Assembly: GCF_000237925.1 (NCBI RefSeq)
Contig: NC_031498.1
Span: forward strand, 31,872,552 to 31,936,551
DNA: 64,000 nt
Source of the DNA: Schistosoma mansoni
Lineage: Eukaryota > Platyhelminthes > Trematoda > Strigeidida > Schistosomatidae
Reading direction: 5' to 3'
The position numbers and the translations under genes are program-made. Below are positions 49,396 through 60,393 of this stretch, piece by piece (positions within the stretch are counted from its first letter, which is position 1; each line of letters opens with the position of its first letter). The notes under the pieces are model-generated. The model saw only the letters and a program-made list of their open reading frames with translations. It searched no databases and was not told the DNA's origin.

Positions 49396-49734
49396 GAGTT
49401 TAATGAATTTATATTTATACATAAATAATCTGTATAAAAACAAACAACCATCTTACGCTTAGGTCACATTGGCATTTGTTCTTCACTCTTCTAGTCAATG
49501 TAATTCTGTATAGTTTCCATATACATTTTGTTGTTGTTGTTTTTAAATGAGTAAAGCTTGTAGCTGTGATTAAATTAAATTTTACGTCCACCCACCCTCC
49601 CCCCGTCATTATTTTTTTTAATTTTTGTAGAAAACAAAATGGTGGTATTTTTAATAAATCAAGTGATTTATGATTTAAGTAATTTATATGAAATGAGGAT
49701 TCGAGAAGATTTGAAGAGAAATTGAATATTGAAT

Positions 49735-50155
49735 ACCTGGAAGATAGTAAAGGGTTGGAAGAGAGTTAGGGGGTGGCCAAACCAAAACATAGCATCAGTG
49801 CTTGAAGTTACTAACTTCTAGTCTAAGCCATGTTGATAGATGTAGACTACTTGGTTGAGGTCCGCGTGACTATCATAAACAATGGTTGGAGACTCTGTGT
49901 GACATGGCTCAGAATCGATCATAATGGCGTAGGTGTATACACTCTTTATCTTCCCTTAAACCTTGAGATTAAAATTACTTCATATATGTCTTTATTCCTG
50001 TACTATATCCTTATATACAGTCTTTCTTTTATTTATTACCACCATTAAATTAACTATTTCTATGAATCCGGTGTTGATCTTGTTATGGTAACAAGGTATG
50101 ACAACTTGGACCGATGCATATGTATGTCTGATCCTACGTTGTAGCTGACTGACTG
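49735..50155 (+). mobile_element. RTE-1 3' fragment
   Basis: GGAAGAGAGTTAGGGGGTGG, CTAAGCCATGTTGATAG, GACATGGCTCAGAATCGATC, ending GTAGCTGACTGACTGA. About 400 bp of the 3' end. Confidence 0.85.
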
Positions 50156-50329
50156 ATCGAAGATAATCTGAATGATTGCAATTTAAACAATTCTAATGTT
50201 TTCATTTAACAAAACGGGTCTTAACTTCTTCAAAGGGGAAATTATCAAAACCAACATTATCAAAGAATACATATATAAACAATAATATTGAGATGAAAGA
50301 AAAGATTTGTAGTTCAAGCGAACAATTTT

Positions 50330-51500
50330 ATATAGTTGAGATCATGAGTCAATTGAAGCTAGACCACCATGGAAAACCTGGAAGCACTGGACGGCCGCTT
50401 CTTCCTATTGTGGGACTCCTCAGTGGCAGTGCGCATCCACGATCCCGCCTTCACGAGGTTCGAACCGAGGACCTACCAGCCTTGGGCCAGAGCACTTAAC
50501 CTCTAGACTACTGAGCCGGCCGGCATCCAATAGTATTAATGTTTAACCTCAACTAATCCACGAAATTGCGCGACCATCTTCCATTGTACTGAGGTAGATA
50601 CCTGTCTCTACCTGGCATGGATTAGCTCCACTGGTGGAGTTTTATTCTCTAAGCTTGACGGTTTGGTCGTGGAGCTTTGTTTGTTCTTCTGAACAATATC
50701 ACCAGGACAAACTTCAGGTAGAAGTGAAGTGTTCGAATTTCTCTGCATATGACTCGCAACTTATTCTGTAGACCTCGATCATGATTAGTTATTGTTGACT
50801 TTTAATCTCTTATTGTTTACTTCCTTATTGTGATTGTATCTACCATTGATTTGATTCTTGGCTCTATATTTGTCAATTGATGATTGACCCGATTGCCAAA
50901 CATCTAAAAATTCTCTGGTGTTATTAAAATCGCCTCAATCCAAAATCTCAACATTTTTACAATCGAATGTGTGTCCACAGTTGTCTGTGTGAATTGATGT
51001 AAGCAAGGATTACGTCATGACGTTTGACCGCCAATTGATTTTCGTGCAGGCGAAGGTGAAAGGGGCGTTTACTTTGTCCGATGTAATGTTCTTCGCAGTT
51101 GGAGCAATTTATTTTGTAGATGATGTTCGGTTTTCCTTCTTTCGTCATTTCGTCCTTTGGTTTGCATAAGATTAATTGAAGTGATTTTGTTGATTTGTGT
51201 GCTGTACCTATTCTAAAAGGCTTCAACAAACTTGTTAGAATTCCTGGTATGCCTTTTATATATGACAGGATAATCTGTTTGTTGGTTTCTGTACTTGACT
51301 TTGTTTCTGCTGATGCGTTTCGTTGATATTTTTTGATAAAGTTAATTGGTTAGCCGTTCTTTTGAAAGATAGTATTTAACTATTTTTCTTCATTTTTCCG
51401 CGTTACAAGTGTGTTGTAGTGTTTCCTGTCTCTCTTTCTCTATCTCTTGCATAAGGTTTGTACGCAGTTGATTTTGTTCGTTCTTAGGTTGTCGTTCGGA
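50330..51500 (-). mobile_element. Penelope-like retroelement, 3' part (GIY-YIG endonuclease plus hammerhead terminal repeat)
   Basis: Minus-strand order: linker KPFRIGTAHKSTKSLQLIL (about 51229 down), then the GIY-YIG endonuclease IIYKINCSNCEEHYIGQSKR, then PFHLRLHE. After a frameshift near 51000 the domain ends, followed by a family B repeat (50330-50740) with tRNA-like box and hammerhead. That hammerhead is damaged (GAAGAAGC in place of GACGAAAC, and the extra CCA in stem I). RT is missing. Penelope-like elements are known to carry hammerheads in their terminal repeats, which fits this adjacency. Confidence 0.82.
50957..51229 (-). pseudogene. GIY-YIG endonuclease of a Penelope-like element
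   Basis: 90 codons; IYKI and YIGQSKR are the two halves of the GIY-YIG core, with paired cysteines (CSNC) between, as in Penelope-like endonucleases. Frameshifted near its C-terminal end. Confidence 0.8.
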
Positions 51501-51584
51501 AGGACGATGTAAACTCTACGACTAAACCATCCAGATCAGAAAATAAGACTCCACTAAAATAATAAAATGATACTTATTGTTATT

Positions 51585-51945
51585 ATTTAAACACATAAAT
51601 ATTGGTACAAAAAAGCACTAGATATATATGCGCCTCACAAATCATATTTGGTTTGTGTGAGGGCTGTGATACTGCCCAAACTGAAACAGGTGGTTTTCTT
51701 AGGGGGCCACACCCCGAGCCTTTGACCTGAAGGTCTAGTCCACAAGGCAGTGGAGCATCGTAAGGAGATGCAGCCCCATGGTAGCCGGTGACCAACGATT
51801 GGTTCATACGCCATTCATTCCTTCAGGATACTGGAGCCCATGTTCACCATTGGTTTGGAATCAGGGTTTTCCAACTCCCCTAGGTGAACTTTCTGTGTCC
51901 ACCAACCCGGTTAAAGCGCCGGACATTCGCTTGTCCAGTAAAAAT
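51585..51945 (-). repeat. Interspersed repeat X, copy 7
   Basis: Minus orientation from TTAAACACATAAATATTGG to GGTTAAAGCGCCGGACATTC. Confidence 0.85.
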
Positions 51946-52329
51946 GTTCACTTTTTTTTAATAGTAAGTTAATGAAACCAATTGATGTTGAAATTGTTTA
52001 TCCATGTTATAGATGTCAGTATGTCTCTATCTGTGTGTGTGGATGTATCTGTACACTTATTTACTTACTTACGCCTGTTACTCCCAGTATCTGTACGCTA
52101 TTGTTATTAAAGAACAATGAGTAAATGTTATCGTTATTTGTGTTTGAGTAAACTAAATCAGTTGGATTATGCGTAAAAAAACCCCCCAGATAATTCACAT
52201 ACATAACTATGATATAAAGATTAAATAAAATTCAATTATTGTTGGTGTTCATTTTCTAATTGGTGGATGCCCACGGTCTTACTTGTTAATCAATAGTTAT
52301 GATAATATAACTAACTATCCTTATGGGGT

Positions 52330-52680
52330 TATGGAGATTATTAAGTTATCGATCGAGATCATGAACCGGTTGATGTTAGATAACCATTGAAAGCATGGAA
52401 GTACTGGATGACTTTTGTCCTATTGTGGCACTCCACAACAGTACGCATCTACGATCCTACTCGCCGAAGTCGAACCCAGGGCGTTCAGTCTGGCACGCGA
52501 ACGCTTAACCTACTAGACCAGTGAACCGGCATCCAACACTGTTATTGTCTAACCTGGGTTTGCGTTCGAATCCCGCGACAGGATTGTGAGTGGGCACTGC
52601 TGAGGAGTCCCACAATAGGACGAAACGGCTATCCAGTGCTTCCAGGTTTTTAGTGGTGGTCTAACATCAATCATGTTTCT
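52330..52680. repeat. Family B repeat pair
   Basis: A degenerate minus unit (52360-52555; ribozyme core lost) is followed by a plus unit 52556-52675 with box B GGGTTTGCGTTCGAATCCC and a near-intact hammerhead. Confidence 0.75.
52594..52639 (+). ncRNA. Hammerhead ribozyme, family B, near-intact
   Basis: GCACTG + CTGAGGAG + TCCC/AGGA stem II (loop ACAAT) + CGAAAC + GGCT + ATC + CAGTGC. Core and stem I are perfect. The triplet is ATC, which keeps the NUH rule but loses one of the two stem III pairs. Confidence 0.75.
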
Positions 52681-52954
52681 TTTGAAGAATTTCGAAACGG
52701 TTAGCTAAACGAAACTCTGGAATTATCTAAATTTCAATCGTTGAGATTATTGAATTCTAATTTCTACATTTTATGATTAGATTACTTTAATTGAAACGAT
52801 TCATACGTCTAACTATCTTCCATCTCGACAATCAGTCCTGCTATTGGGTTTTAGGTTTGTAAGAATGATGAGAGTGAACAAATGAAAGACAATGATTCCA
52901 GTAAATGAAGAGATTTATAAAGCTTTTCATCATCATAAAAATTATTTTATTTAT

Positions 52955-53465
52955 TTATTATTTAAACACATAAATATTGGTACAAAGGGGCACCAGATAT
53001 ATATGCACCACACAAATCTCATTCGATTTGTGTGAGGGCTGGGATACTGCCCAGGTCCCAAAACTGAAGCAGGTGGTTTTCTTAGGGGACCACACCCGGA
53101 GCCTTTGACCTAAAGATCTGATCCACAAGGCAGCGGAACATCGTGAGGAGATGCAGTCCCATGGTAGCCGATGACCAACAATAGGTTCATACGCCATTCG
53201 TTCCTTCAGGATACTGGAGCCCATGTGCAACATTGGTTTGGAATGAGGGTTTTCCAACTCCCCTAGGTGGATTCTCTATATCCACCAACCCGGTTAAAGC
53301 GCCTGACATTCGCTTTTCGTCCTCTCAATTTCGTAAACAACACCTGTGGCACGAGAAGGCAGTGAGTAGGACTTCTGTGGCAGAGGCTATATACGCGTGG
53401 CCATGTGAGAGCATTTGGAGAGGGAGAGCGGACTCTCCCCCAGGGCATTTGGGAGCCCATTACTA
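52955..53465 (-). repeat. Interspersed repeat X, copy 8 (long copy)
   Basis: Minus orientation, TTAAACACATAAATATTGG to GGCATTTGGGAGCCC, with the MENPHSKPM frame open for 99 codons (53257-52958) as in copy 3. Confidence 0.85.
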
Positions 53466-53659
53466 ATTCGATTTCATTCTTAAAGACCTTATTAATTTCA
53501 TCTCATTGTTTTGATATGATATACCTTCTCGGATAAAATCACATTTGTTCCATGTTTTACTTTGCTTATAACTGATACATAGTTCAAATCGACTTCAGTG
53601 TTTTACTTATATTCATTTCCAAAAAATGATCTTTCTCTAAATTTTAATATAAATCCCAC

Positions 53660-53840
53660 ATTTTTCAAAGTTGAAATCATGAGTCAATTGAAGCTAGACC
53701 AACATGAAAAACCTGGAAGCACTGGACGGCCGTTTCGTCCTATTATGGGACTCCTCAGCAGTGCGCATCCACGATCCCGCACTCGCGAGATTCGAACCGA
53801 GGACCTACCAGTTTCGAGCCAGAGCCCTTAACTGATTATA
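53660..53840 (-). repeat. Family B ribozyme repeat
   Basis: The arm CATGAGTCAATTGAAGCTAG, then a complete minus-strand hammerhead, then the tRNA-like box with GATTCGAACCGAGG. Truncated after the box. Confidence 0.8.
53719..53764 (-). ncRNA. Hammerhead ribozyme, family B, intact consensus
   Basis: GCACTG + CTGAGGAG + TCCC/AGGA (loop ATAAT) + CGAAAC + GGCC + GTC + CAGTGC. All core bases, both two-base stem III pairs and a perfect six-base stem I are present; the cleanest family B example in the window. Confidence 0.88.
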
Positions 53841-54239
53841 AATTCCACATTTTAATCAATAATCATCTAAACCATAATGGTCCTTCCTCTCAAACTAAGT
53901 AAATAAAAGTAGGATTATGGTACCAGATGTATATCTGAAATTGGCATAGGGTTATGTAAAGTAGAAATATCATCAATTGACGTAGTAAGTTATCCAGGAC
54001 ATTTAGAAAATAGACTAACTGTTCAGAATAGAAATTTCGAAAAGCGGCACTCATAAGAAAACTCGAATATTGGGAAGGAGAGTGAAGTCCTATGTATAAT
54101 AAGCCAAATAATAAAAACGGAAGTTGGAGAAGGGTTATACGATGGTGAAATAAATTTATCATTACTATGGTAGAAATACTGATCACAACACACGAGGAAA
54201 ACAAAAATGAAAGGATATATCTTTAGACTGCTTATTACT

Positions 54240-54815
54240 ATTAAGTCAATCAGTCAGTTACAACGTAGAACTTCGTACGTACGTACATCAGTTCGAGTTG
54301 CCATACCACATTAGCACAGATATTCAGTTGTCGAGTCAAATCTAATAGTGGTAGAAGTAGTAAGAGTATAAGCAATAATGTGGAAGATTAGGGTTTGAGG
54401 ATGTTATTGAAGGAGTATAATCCAGTGAAATAAATTTGGGAAGAGAATAAAAAAGATAGAGACATGAAGAATTGAGATTAGAATTTGGTAGAACACAAAG
54501 AGTGGATGCATCTTCGCCATCGCAAACGATTTTGAGCCATGTCATTCAAGGTCTCTAACCATCGATTGCTATCATCTCGTGGATCCCAACCAGGTAGTCA
54601 ACACCTACTAACATGGCTCAGTTCACTTATTAGTGACTTCATGGATTTGTGCCACGTTTTGATCTGGTCACCCCTAGCCTTCTTCCAACCTACTCTTACA
54701 CCATAAAAAATTGCACGTCGGGGCAGTCGGTGGTTGGGCATACGTAACACGTGTCCCAGCCATCTCAACTGATGAAGTTTCACTGCTCCATCAATCGATT
54801 TGCAATAAAAATGCA
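54240..54815 (-). mobile_element. RTE-1 3' fragment
   Basis: 3' end with ACAACGTAGAACTTC and ACGTACGTACATC. The coding remnant (54816-54598) shows LHQLRWLGHVLRMPNHRLPR. Confidence 0.85.
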
Positions 54816-54819
54816 AGAA

Positions 54820-55110
54820 CTAAAATTAATATGAGTAAACAAGTTCATGATGTTGAGCGTTTCGTTTTGTGAGACTTTTCTCACAACAGGACAATAAGTC
54901 GTAGGTCAGACTTAAATTGCGTACAAGATGTTTAATATGGTTTGAATAGGATTGATTAGTGCTTAGTTAACTCAGGAATAACTCGTTTGAATGGTACTTG
55001 ATCAAGATTCATGATAGAAAGTTATTTACTTAATGCAGAGCGTCCGAACTATTTTCATGTTTACTTCTCCAAGGATAAGATGATCGATTTTACATCAACA
55101 AGTTGAATTA
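54820..55110. other. Unassigned spacer
   Basis: No recognised feature between the RTE-1 fragment and the LTR element. Confidence 0.4.
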
Positions 55111-55111
55111 A

Positions 55112-55500
55112 CGTGATATATAAGAGTATTTGAATTATAGTATAAACTAGTAATCCCAGTAATAACTCAATTTAATCAAGAAGTATTTGGAATTCAAAAT
55201 CAAAACAGTCATCCATACAAGGGAATCACTGGCTCATATTAACACCACATCTGCCACAGTTTAAATTGGAGTGTAAGTGTCTGTTATCGATTGTACGTCT
55301 TGTTCTTAAGTTCACCCTACGCCTGTTCAACAGTGTATTGAATATAGACTCTGTATTATCTAGAATGCATTCGTTAGTATTCGAATTAAAAACTGAAATC
55401 AGGACAGACTCACCTGATTCCTGGAATTGTATACAATCATCATGTCGGTTGTGTAGTGAAATCACTGATATTTAGAATTTGCATCATAGACTTTCCAACA
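55112..55500 (-). repeat. 3' LTR of the gag-only element (inferred extent)
   Basis: 55112-55247 is shown by its match to the 5' copy; the extension to 55500 rests on the polypurine tract and TG start (TGTTGGAAAG on the minus strand). Confidence 0.6.
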
Positions 55501-55713
55501 CTATCCTCCCCCACGAAATAATGTTGGATCTTTATATCCTCAAGTTATAAATAATGTGGCTTCATTTCAAACATATTTCACATATTGACTAGAAGTGACT
55601 TTATGATAAGTACAAACAACAGTTAATATGAAGTTATCCGAATTGTAATGAAAATCAAGCTCACTTAGTACTCATGCGTCGCATTCAATAAGTTTCCCAC
55701 AAGAAGCAAATGC

Positions 55714-56480
55714 GGGGAGACTATAATTTATGGACGAGCCAATCAGAAGCGTTTGAGAGATTTCAGGGTCATGGCGCCAATTTTAGTGCCTGACGCTCAT
55801 GTACGTTTGGTTCACAGAGGATTTTAGAGAAGACTTGACAATTAAGTGGCTACAACAAATGAGATTACTAAGAAGTTCCTGTATTTGTAATTGCGGTAAT
55901 TGGATGACTTGTAGACCTTGTGTAGACTACTGTGATGTTGTCCATCGATGTAATATATGTTGAAGGAAGACGTTTGCTAGAATAGGAACCTTTATCGCTC
56001 GATCCAGATTGAGACTAAGGAATATTATAATGATTGCCGCGAACTGTATAATAAAAGCACCAGTGACATCGGCTGCAATAATCGCAGATTTTACTGAAGC
56101 TTCGGCTGTTCAGTGGTATGAGTATTGTAGGGACATATTCATAATAAAAATGATAAACTTACACAACCGGAGTACAAACAAACAATAATGAAGCTATGTG
56201 GTCGAGGCTGAGAGGGTTTTTATGACCTAATCATGGCTCCAGAGACCAACTATCATGGAGCCATATGGATGAGTTCCTCTACCTTATGCATTACGATTTT
56301 GGAACCTTTTTCTAAGATTGACAAGTTTTTGGACCATATAAAAGAAGAGTATCCACTTTAATTATTTGCTTTTGTATTGTATATAATTTTTACTCTATGC
56401 TGACTGTTTAGTGATTGGCTAACATTTCTCAAGGTCACTTAAGATTCGTTCAAAAGTCGTCCATAAATTATAGTCTCGCC
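55714..56480 (+). mobile_element. Merlin-type DNA transposon, degenerate, with 8-bp target duplication
   Basis: 24-bp terminal inverted repeats with one mismatch (GAGACTATAATTTATGG in both) bound 767 bp. GCAAATGC is directly duplicated at 55706-55713 and 56481-56488. Inside, on the plus strand, broken frames resemble Merlin/IS1016 transposase: RTFARIG-type then KLSL-like RLRLRNIIMIA, SAVQWYEYCRDI, and VVEAERVF. Merlin elements make 8-9 bp duplications. Several stops, so inactive. Confidence 0.82.
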
Positions 56481-57436
56481 GCAAATGCATTATAAGGATA
56501 AAAAATATATGGTATGACATCAGGATTTGATTCTTTTGAAGTATTTTCCTCAAATTTATTAAGAGTTTTATTAAAGAATAATGGATCATCAGGACAATCA
56601 GCATCCACCAAAAGTGAATCCGGTTTTTGATCATGATTTGACTCGTTCAACATTTTATTCTCAGAGTTGTAAGGAATTTCATCAGAAAAACGTAAATCAT
56701 TATGACAAACCACATCTATTACAGTGAGACGAGAAATCTGATAAGAAGTTGGTTGATTAGAAACATTTGTCTTACAGTGATTCCGGGTTTCATCCAACTC
56801 TGGATTGTTATGTGACTCTGTACCACTTCTAGAAGTCTTGGATAAAGATAAGTGATCATTAGAGACATCCAACTTAGTAGAATCACAAATTTTAGTACTA
56901 GTTTCAGCGAAATGAATCATGGTATTACAAACTGACTGAATGTGTCCAGTTTTACCACATTTAAGGCATTTAGAATTACGAAATACACATGAATTACATG
57001 GATGAAACTTGCCATAGAACAAGCATTTACTAAACTTGTGCTCATCTTCATGAATTGTTTCACAACTCAATGTGAATAATCTTCATTATGTATTGGACCG
57101 GGACGACGTAGTGAAGTAGTGGAATTGCTGATGTCCTGATGAGTCATTTCATTGAATTTCTCTCCTTTACCGCATTCGAAATTTGTATACTTTACATGGT
57201 CCAGTAGAGGTTGCTTGAGAGTTGCATAAGGGAGTGAAACTGGAAATGTCTAGAAATGTCAAAGTCTGTATTAAGCTGTATGCTTCTTTTCCGATGAACG
57301 TAAGGAAATGGGCCACAATAATAAAATCCTCATCATTTTCCTTGGTCATAGCCCAGATTTCGAACCTCTCCACGTAATCCTCAAAAGCATTAAAATCTGA
57401 ATGTATATCCAACCGTTCCACCACAGGCTCCATCAC
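56468..57436 (-). pseudogene. Gag-like protein with zinc knuckle, broken
   Basis: N-terminal piece 57436-57167 (MEPVVERLDIHSDFNAFEDY, then VERFEIWAMTKENDEDF). After a frameshift, the piece from 57070 has CLFYGKFHPCNSC and the CCHC knuckle CLKCGKTGHIQSVC, followed by an acidic Ser/Asn-rich tail. The frame runs into the Merlin insertion at 56480 and stops a few codons later. Confidence 0.8.
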
Positions 57437-57444
57437 GACGCCAA

Positions 57445-57608
57445 TGTGATGTTTAAGAGTATTTGAATTATAGTATAAACTAGTAATCCCCGAAACAACG
57501 CAATTTAATCAACAAGTATTAGATGAGCACGAACGAATGTACTGTATTTGGAATTCAAAATCAAAACAGTCATCCATACAAGGAAATCACTGGCTCATAT
57601 TAACACCA
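57445..57608 (-). repeat. 5' LTR fragment of the gag-only element
   Basis: Matches 55112-55247 apart from one ~28-bp segment (AGATGAGCACGAACGAATG) absent in the 3' LTR. Sequence identity stops at TTAACACCAC. Confidence 0.75.
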
Positions 57609-57869
57609 CGATTAACCATTTTACCAATCAAATCTGCCAAAAAAGCCCTTTGATTTTCGGGATAACTAAAGAACAGAGTTTGTTTACCAATGTGAAGAAG
57701 CCATCGTCACCATATTAGAGCACAAATATATAAGCAAAGAATATTCTTCTCAAGTTCTATAACTATATATCAAGATTAATGTTTTCAATGAGTAGCCAAG
57801 TTTAAGGCGAAATACATCGTATAAATTGAATTACGAAATAGTATAGAATTGTTAATGTTATATCTTGAG

Positions 57870-58200
57870 AACGCTAATGGTTATTGCTTATGGCCTTCTT
57901 GGATGCCCTCTTAATGTATAACGTGGTTATAACGCCAATCAGAGAGAAGTGATTTATTGATCGGACGGATGACACACGAAACCCGTGCGAGCAGTCTAGA
58001 GTCTTTATCGGTCCTGTTATCTGCCTAGCCCAGCCAGTTGAGTCCAGAACACCAATAACAACCTCTGCGGTATGAATCATTATTTTCAAACATACTGGGT
58101 TTATATACCAATCAAACTGACCATATCGTACCATAAAATAGAAAATAACATTTGTACAAGATTTGGCCAAATGTGTCTGTGAATAGGGGGAACAGTAATT
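57870..58200 (-). repeat. Possible LTR/promoter fragment
   Basis: On the minus strand TTGGTATATAAACCCAG provides a TATA box in a block that is richer in GC than its surroundings (CAACTGGCTGGGCTAGGC). The 98-codon frame 58170-57874 has no recognised domain. It resembles a retroelement LTR, but no partner copy is in the window. Confidence 0.35.
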
Positions 58201-59815
58201 AATGGACTAGGGATAACTCAAGGATGGTAAATCGTACAGTAATAGTCTATGGGTCAAAATAAAGCTTATAATAAGAGGAATATGAATATGAATAGTTCAG
58301 TCACTCTACAATTATACAATAGGAAATATACGTATCATATTGGTCCATAAATAGTTCTCAAAAGTTACCATTCATAAATCTCCACGGGATATAACAGTTA
58401 AGAAGACTAATAGGAAATGTTAATTTGGATAAGTCTATTTGTTAAATGAAATTGTAAGATAGATGATTAGAATAAGTATAGGTCAGATAAGGTGACAAAT
58501 TTTATTTGATATGCTTGAGCTAAGTCGATTTTCTCGGTAACGAACGAAGGCCAATGACACAGTGACACGATAATCCGTTTTTCCAGGCCCCGCTAACTAG
58601 AGGAAGAAGTCTAAGGCGAAGTAGGGGAATATATATTCCGTAAGCAGCCGAGTACAAGCAAATCATAAGGGGAAAAACTCAAACGTATATATACAGCGAC
58701 AGATTGTCCTTGGGCAGCATTACAAAGTAGCACACTCAAAGATACAACGCACCAATAGCATTTAAGATATTTTACAAGTAGGAAATACGACTTGAAGGTG
58801 AAAAGAGCGCATTTGGCGCGAAAACAAGGAAATTCAAATTTTCAAAACAAAATTACAAAATTAAGCCATTTACCAAGTAATTTCTAGGGATTTAACATCC
58901 CCAACATTATTGGCCCTATATCTAACTCCAATCGAGTTGTATGCTGATTGTCATCGAAATACACCTGTCAAACCGACTTTGATGAAAATTTACTGATCCG
59001 ACAAATTATTGGGAAGAATTGGTTTATACTGGGCACTGTGGCTAGTTTGCATTAAATAGCCAGTATTGAGCTGTTCACTCTACACCTTTACTTAGCAAAA
59101 TCTGGAAGGTGTTCATGTTGGGGTGATCCATAAAATTTCTCACAAGAGACATGACAAGCTCAGGAAATATTAAGACGCATTTTATCCAATTAGTGTTTGA
59201 CTAGAAGTTTTGCTAGAAGCATCACGAAAATGAAAAGTCACATGTAGAATTTCTGAGTGGCTGATTACTACACTGCTACCGTATGTTTAGCAGCATTCCA
59301 GAATTTTCAGGAAAACCTAAGGACTTCTAAAATACTATAAAAACCCTATATTTTCTGTACATAAAGGAACCTTTGGAGTAAAGGGCTTCCCGCATATTTT
59401 GTGCCTTTTCTCTCATGTTCAAGTCGCTTTGTAGTTCTAGCTTGGGGGTTACGAGACTAGCTTAGGAAGCGAGTATAGCGTTCAATTAGCAAGGCTTAAC
59501 AGTTCACGAGCACAAAGATATATAGTAGTGGTGACAATGAACATTCTAGGAGTCAATAATCTCCTAAACACATTGACCTATCTTTAGCTTTCCATGTACA
59601 TGTTGAATTAGAGAATAAGAATATTCCCTTTTATACCCAGGAACCATCTTCACTAAATATAATACAGATGCTTAAGGAATATTACACTGACTAGGATTTA
59701 CGATTAGTAGTAATCCAGAATACTGAGCAATACAAAAATCGGATTTTTATTATTTCGTACACAAGATATAGTTTGACATAAATATCAAAGACAATTTACA
59801 AAGAAAATAGTGCTC
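58200..59815. other. Unassigned intergenic sequence
   Basis: A family B-like end (AAATCTCCACGGGATATAAC) occurs at 58377; otherwise nothing recognised. Confidence 0.45.
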
Positions 59816-59819
59816 TTCT

Positions 59820-60150
59820 CATTGATGTTTTATGACTGCAATTGATCAGTCTCATATTGGCATATGTGCATATTGTGCGCACTGCCTCGATATAGTCGTA
59901 ATTCACAAGCATTATAAGCAAAGATGGATAGTGGCTATCAGTGGAATCCAGTTTGACGCGCGTTTCGTCCTATTTGGGACTCGTCAGCTAGATGTATTTG
60001 CATCTCAGACTTGTTGATGTTCACTCTGTGATTTGAATCCAGTACCTTTCGCTTTGAAACACCATTGCGTTATCCACTCAACTACTGAGTCCTGATAGCC
60101 ACTTGCTTGTGAAATGGGGTAAAGTTTTCACTTCACTTATTATTGTTTGT
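59820..60150 (-). repeat. Family A ribozyme repeat (Sm-alpha-like), full-length unit
   Basis: About 330 bp, the unit length I recall for Sm-alpha. Minus strand: tRNA-like region (ACTCAGTAGTTGAGTGG, and box B as GGATTCAAATCAC, weakened), then a hammerhead at about 59950-60000 with CTGACGAG, TCCC/AGGA, CGAAAC, GTC. The GTC is followed by AAACTGG, so stem I next to the core is unpaired. Confidence 0.8.
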
Positions 60151-60154
60151 TTGA

Positions 60155-60390
60155 ATATGTAGAGGATTAATTCCTCTATATCGGACTCCAATCAATGAAT
60201 AATATCCCATAAACTGAATATTTCGTCCAAGCTAAATCTCCCAAGTAGAATGATGGGTTTACTCGAGATTATTCAAAAGCCTGAACACCAGTTATAGAGA
60301 TAGTTTATTGTTGAAGTTTGGTAAAAAAAAATCCGTAAGCGTACAGATAGCAAGCACACAGGGAAAACAAGTCAGTGTGTGTGTTATTTA
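60155..60390. other. Unassigned spacer
   Basis: No recognised feature. Confidence 0.4.
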
Positions 60391-60393
60391 CTG

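Larger units (their letters stand above)
55112..57608 (-). mobile_element. Gag-only LTR retrotransposon with nested Merlin transposon
   Basis: Direct repeats 55112-55247 and 57445-57608 share AGAGTATTTGAATTATAG, CAATTTAATCAA and GGAATTCAAAATC; the former lacks ~28 bp. Reading on the minus strand, the upstream copy ends ATCACA and is followed at once by TTGGCGTCG (primer-site-like) and the gag ATG at 57436. At the other end, GTGGGGGAGGA (55514-55504) looks like a polypurine tract before TGTTGGAAAG, implying a 3' LTR of 55500-55112 (389 bp) and a truncated 5' LTR. There is no pol, so it is a non-autonomous, gypsy-like element. Confidence 0.78.
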
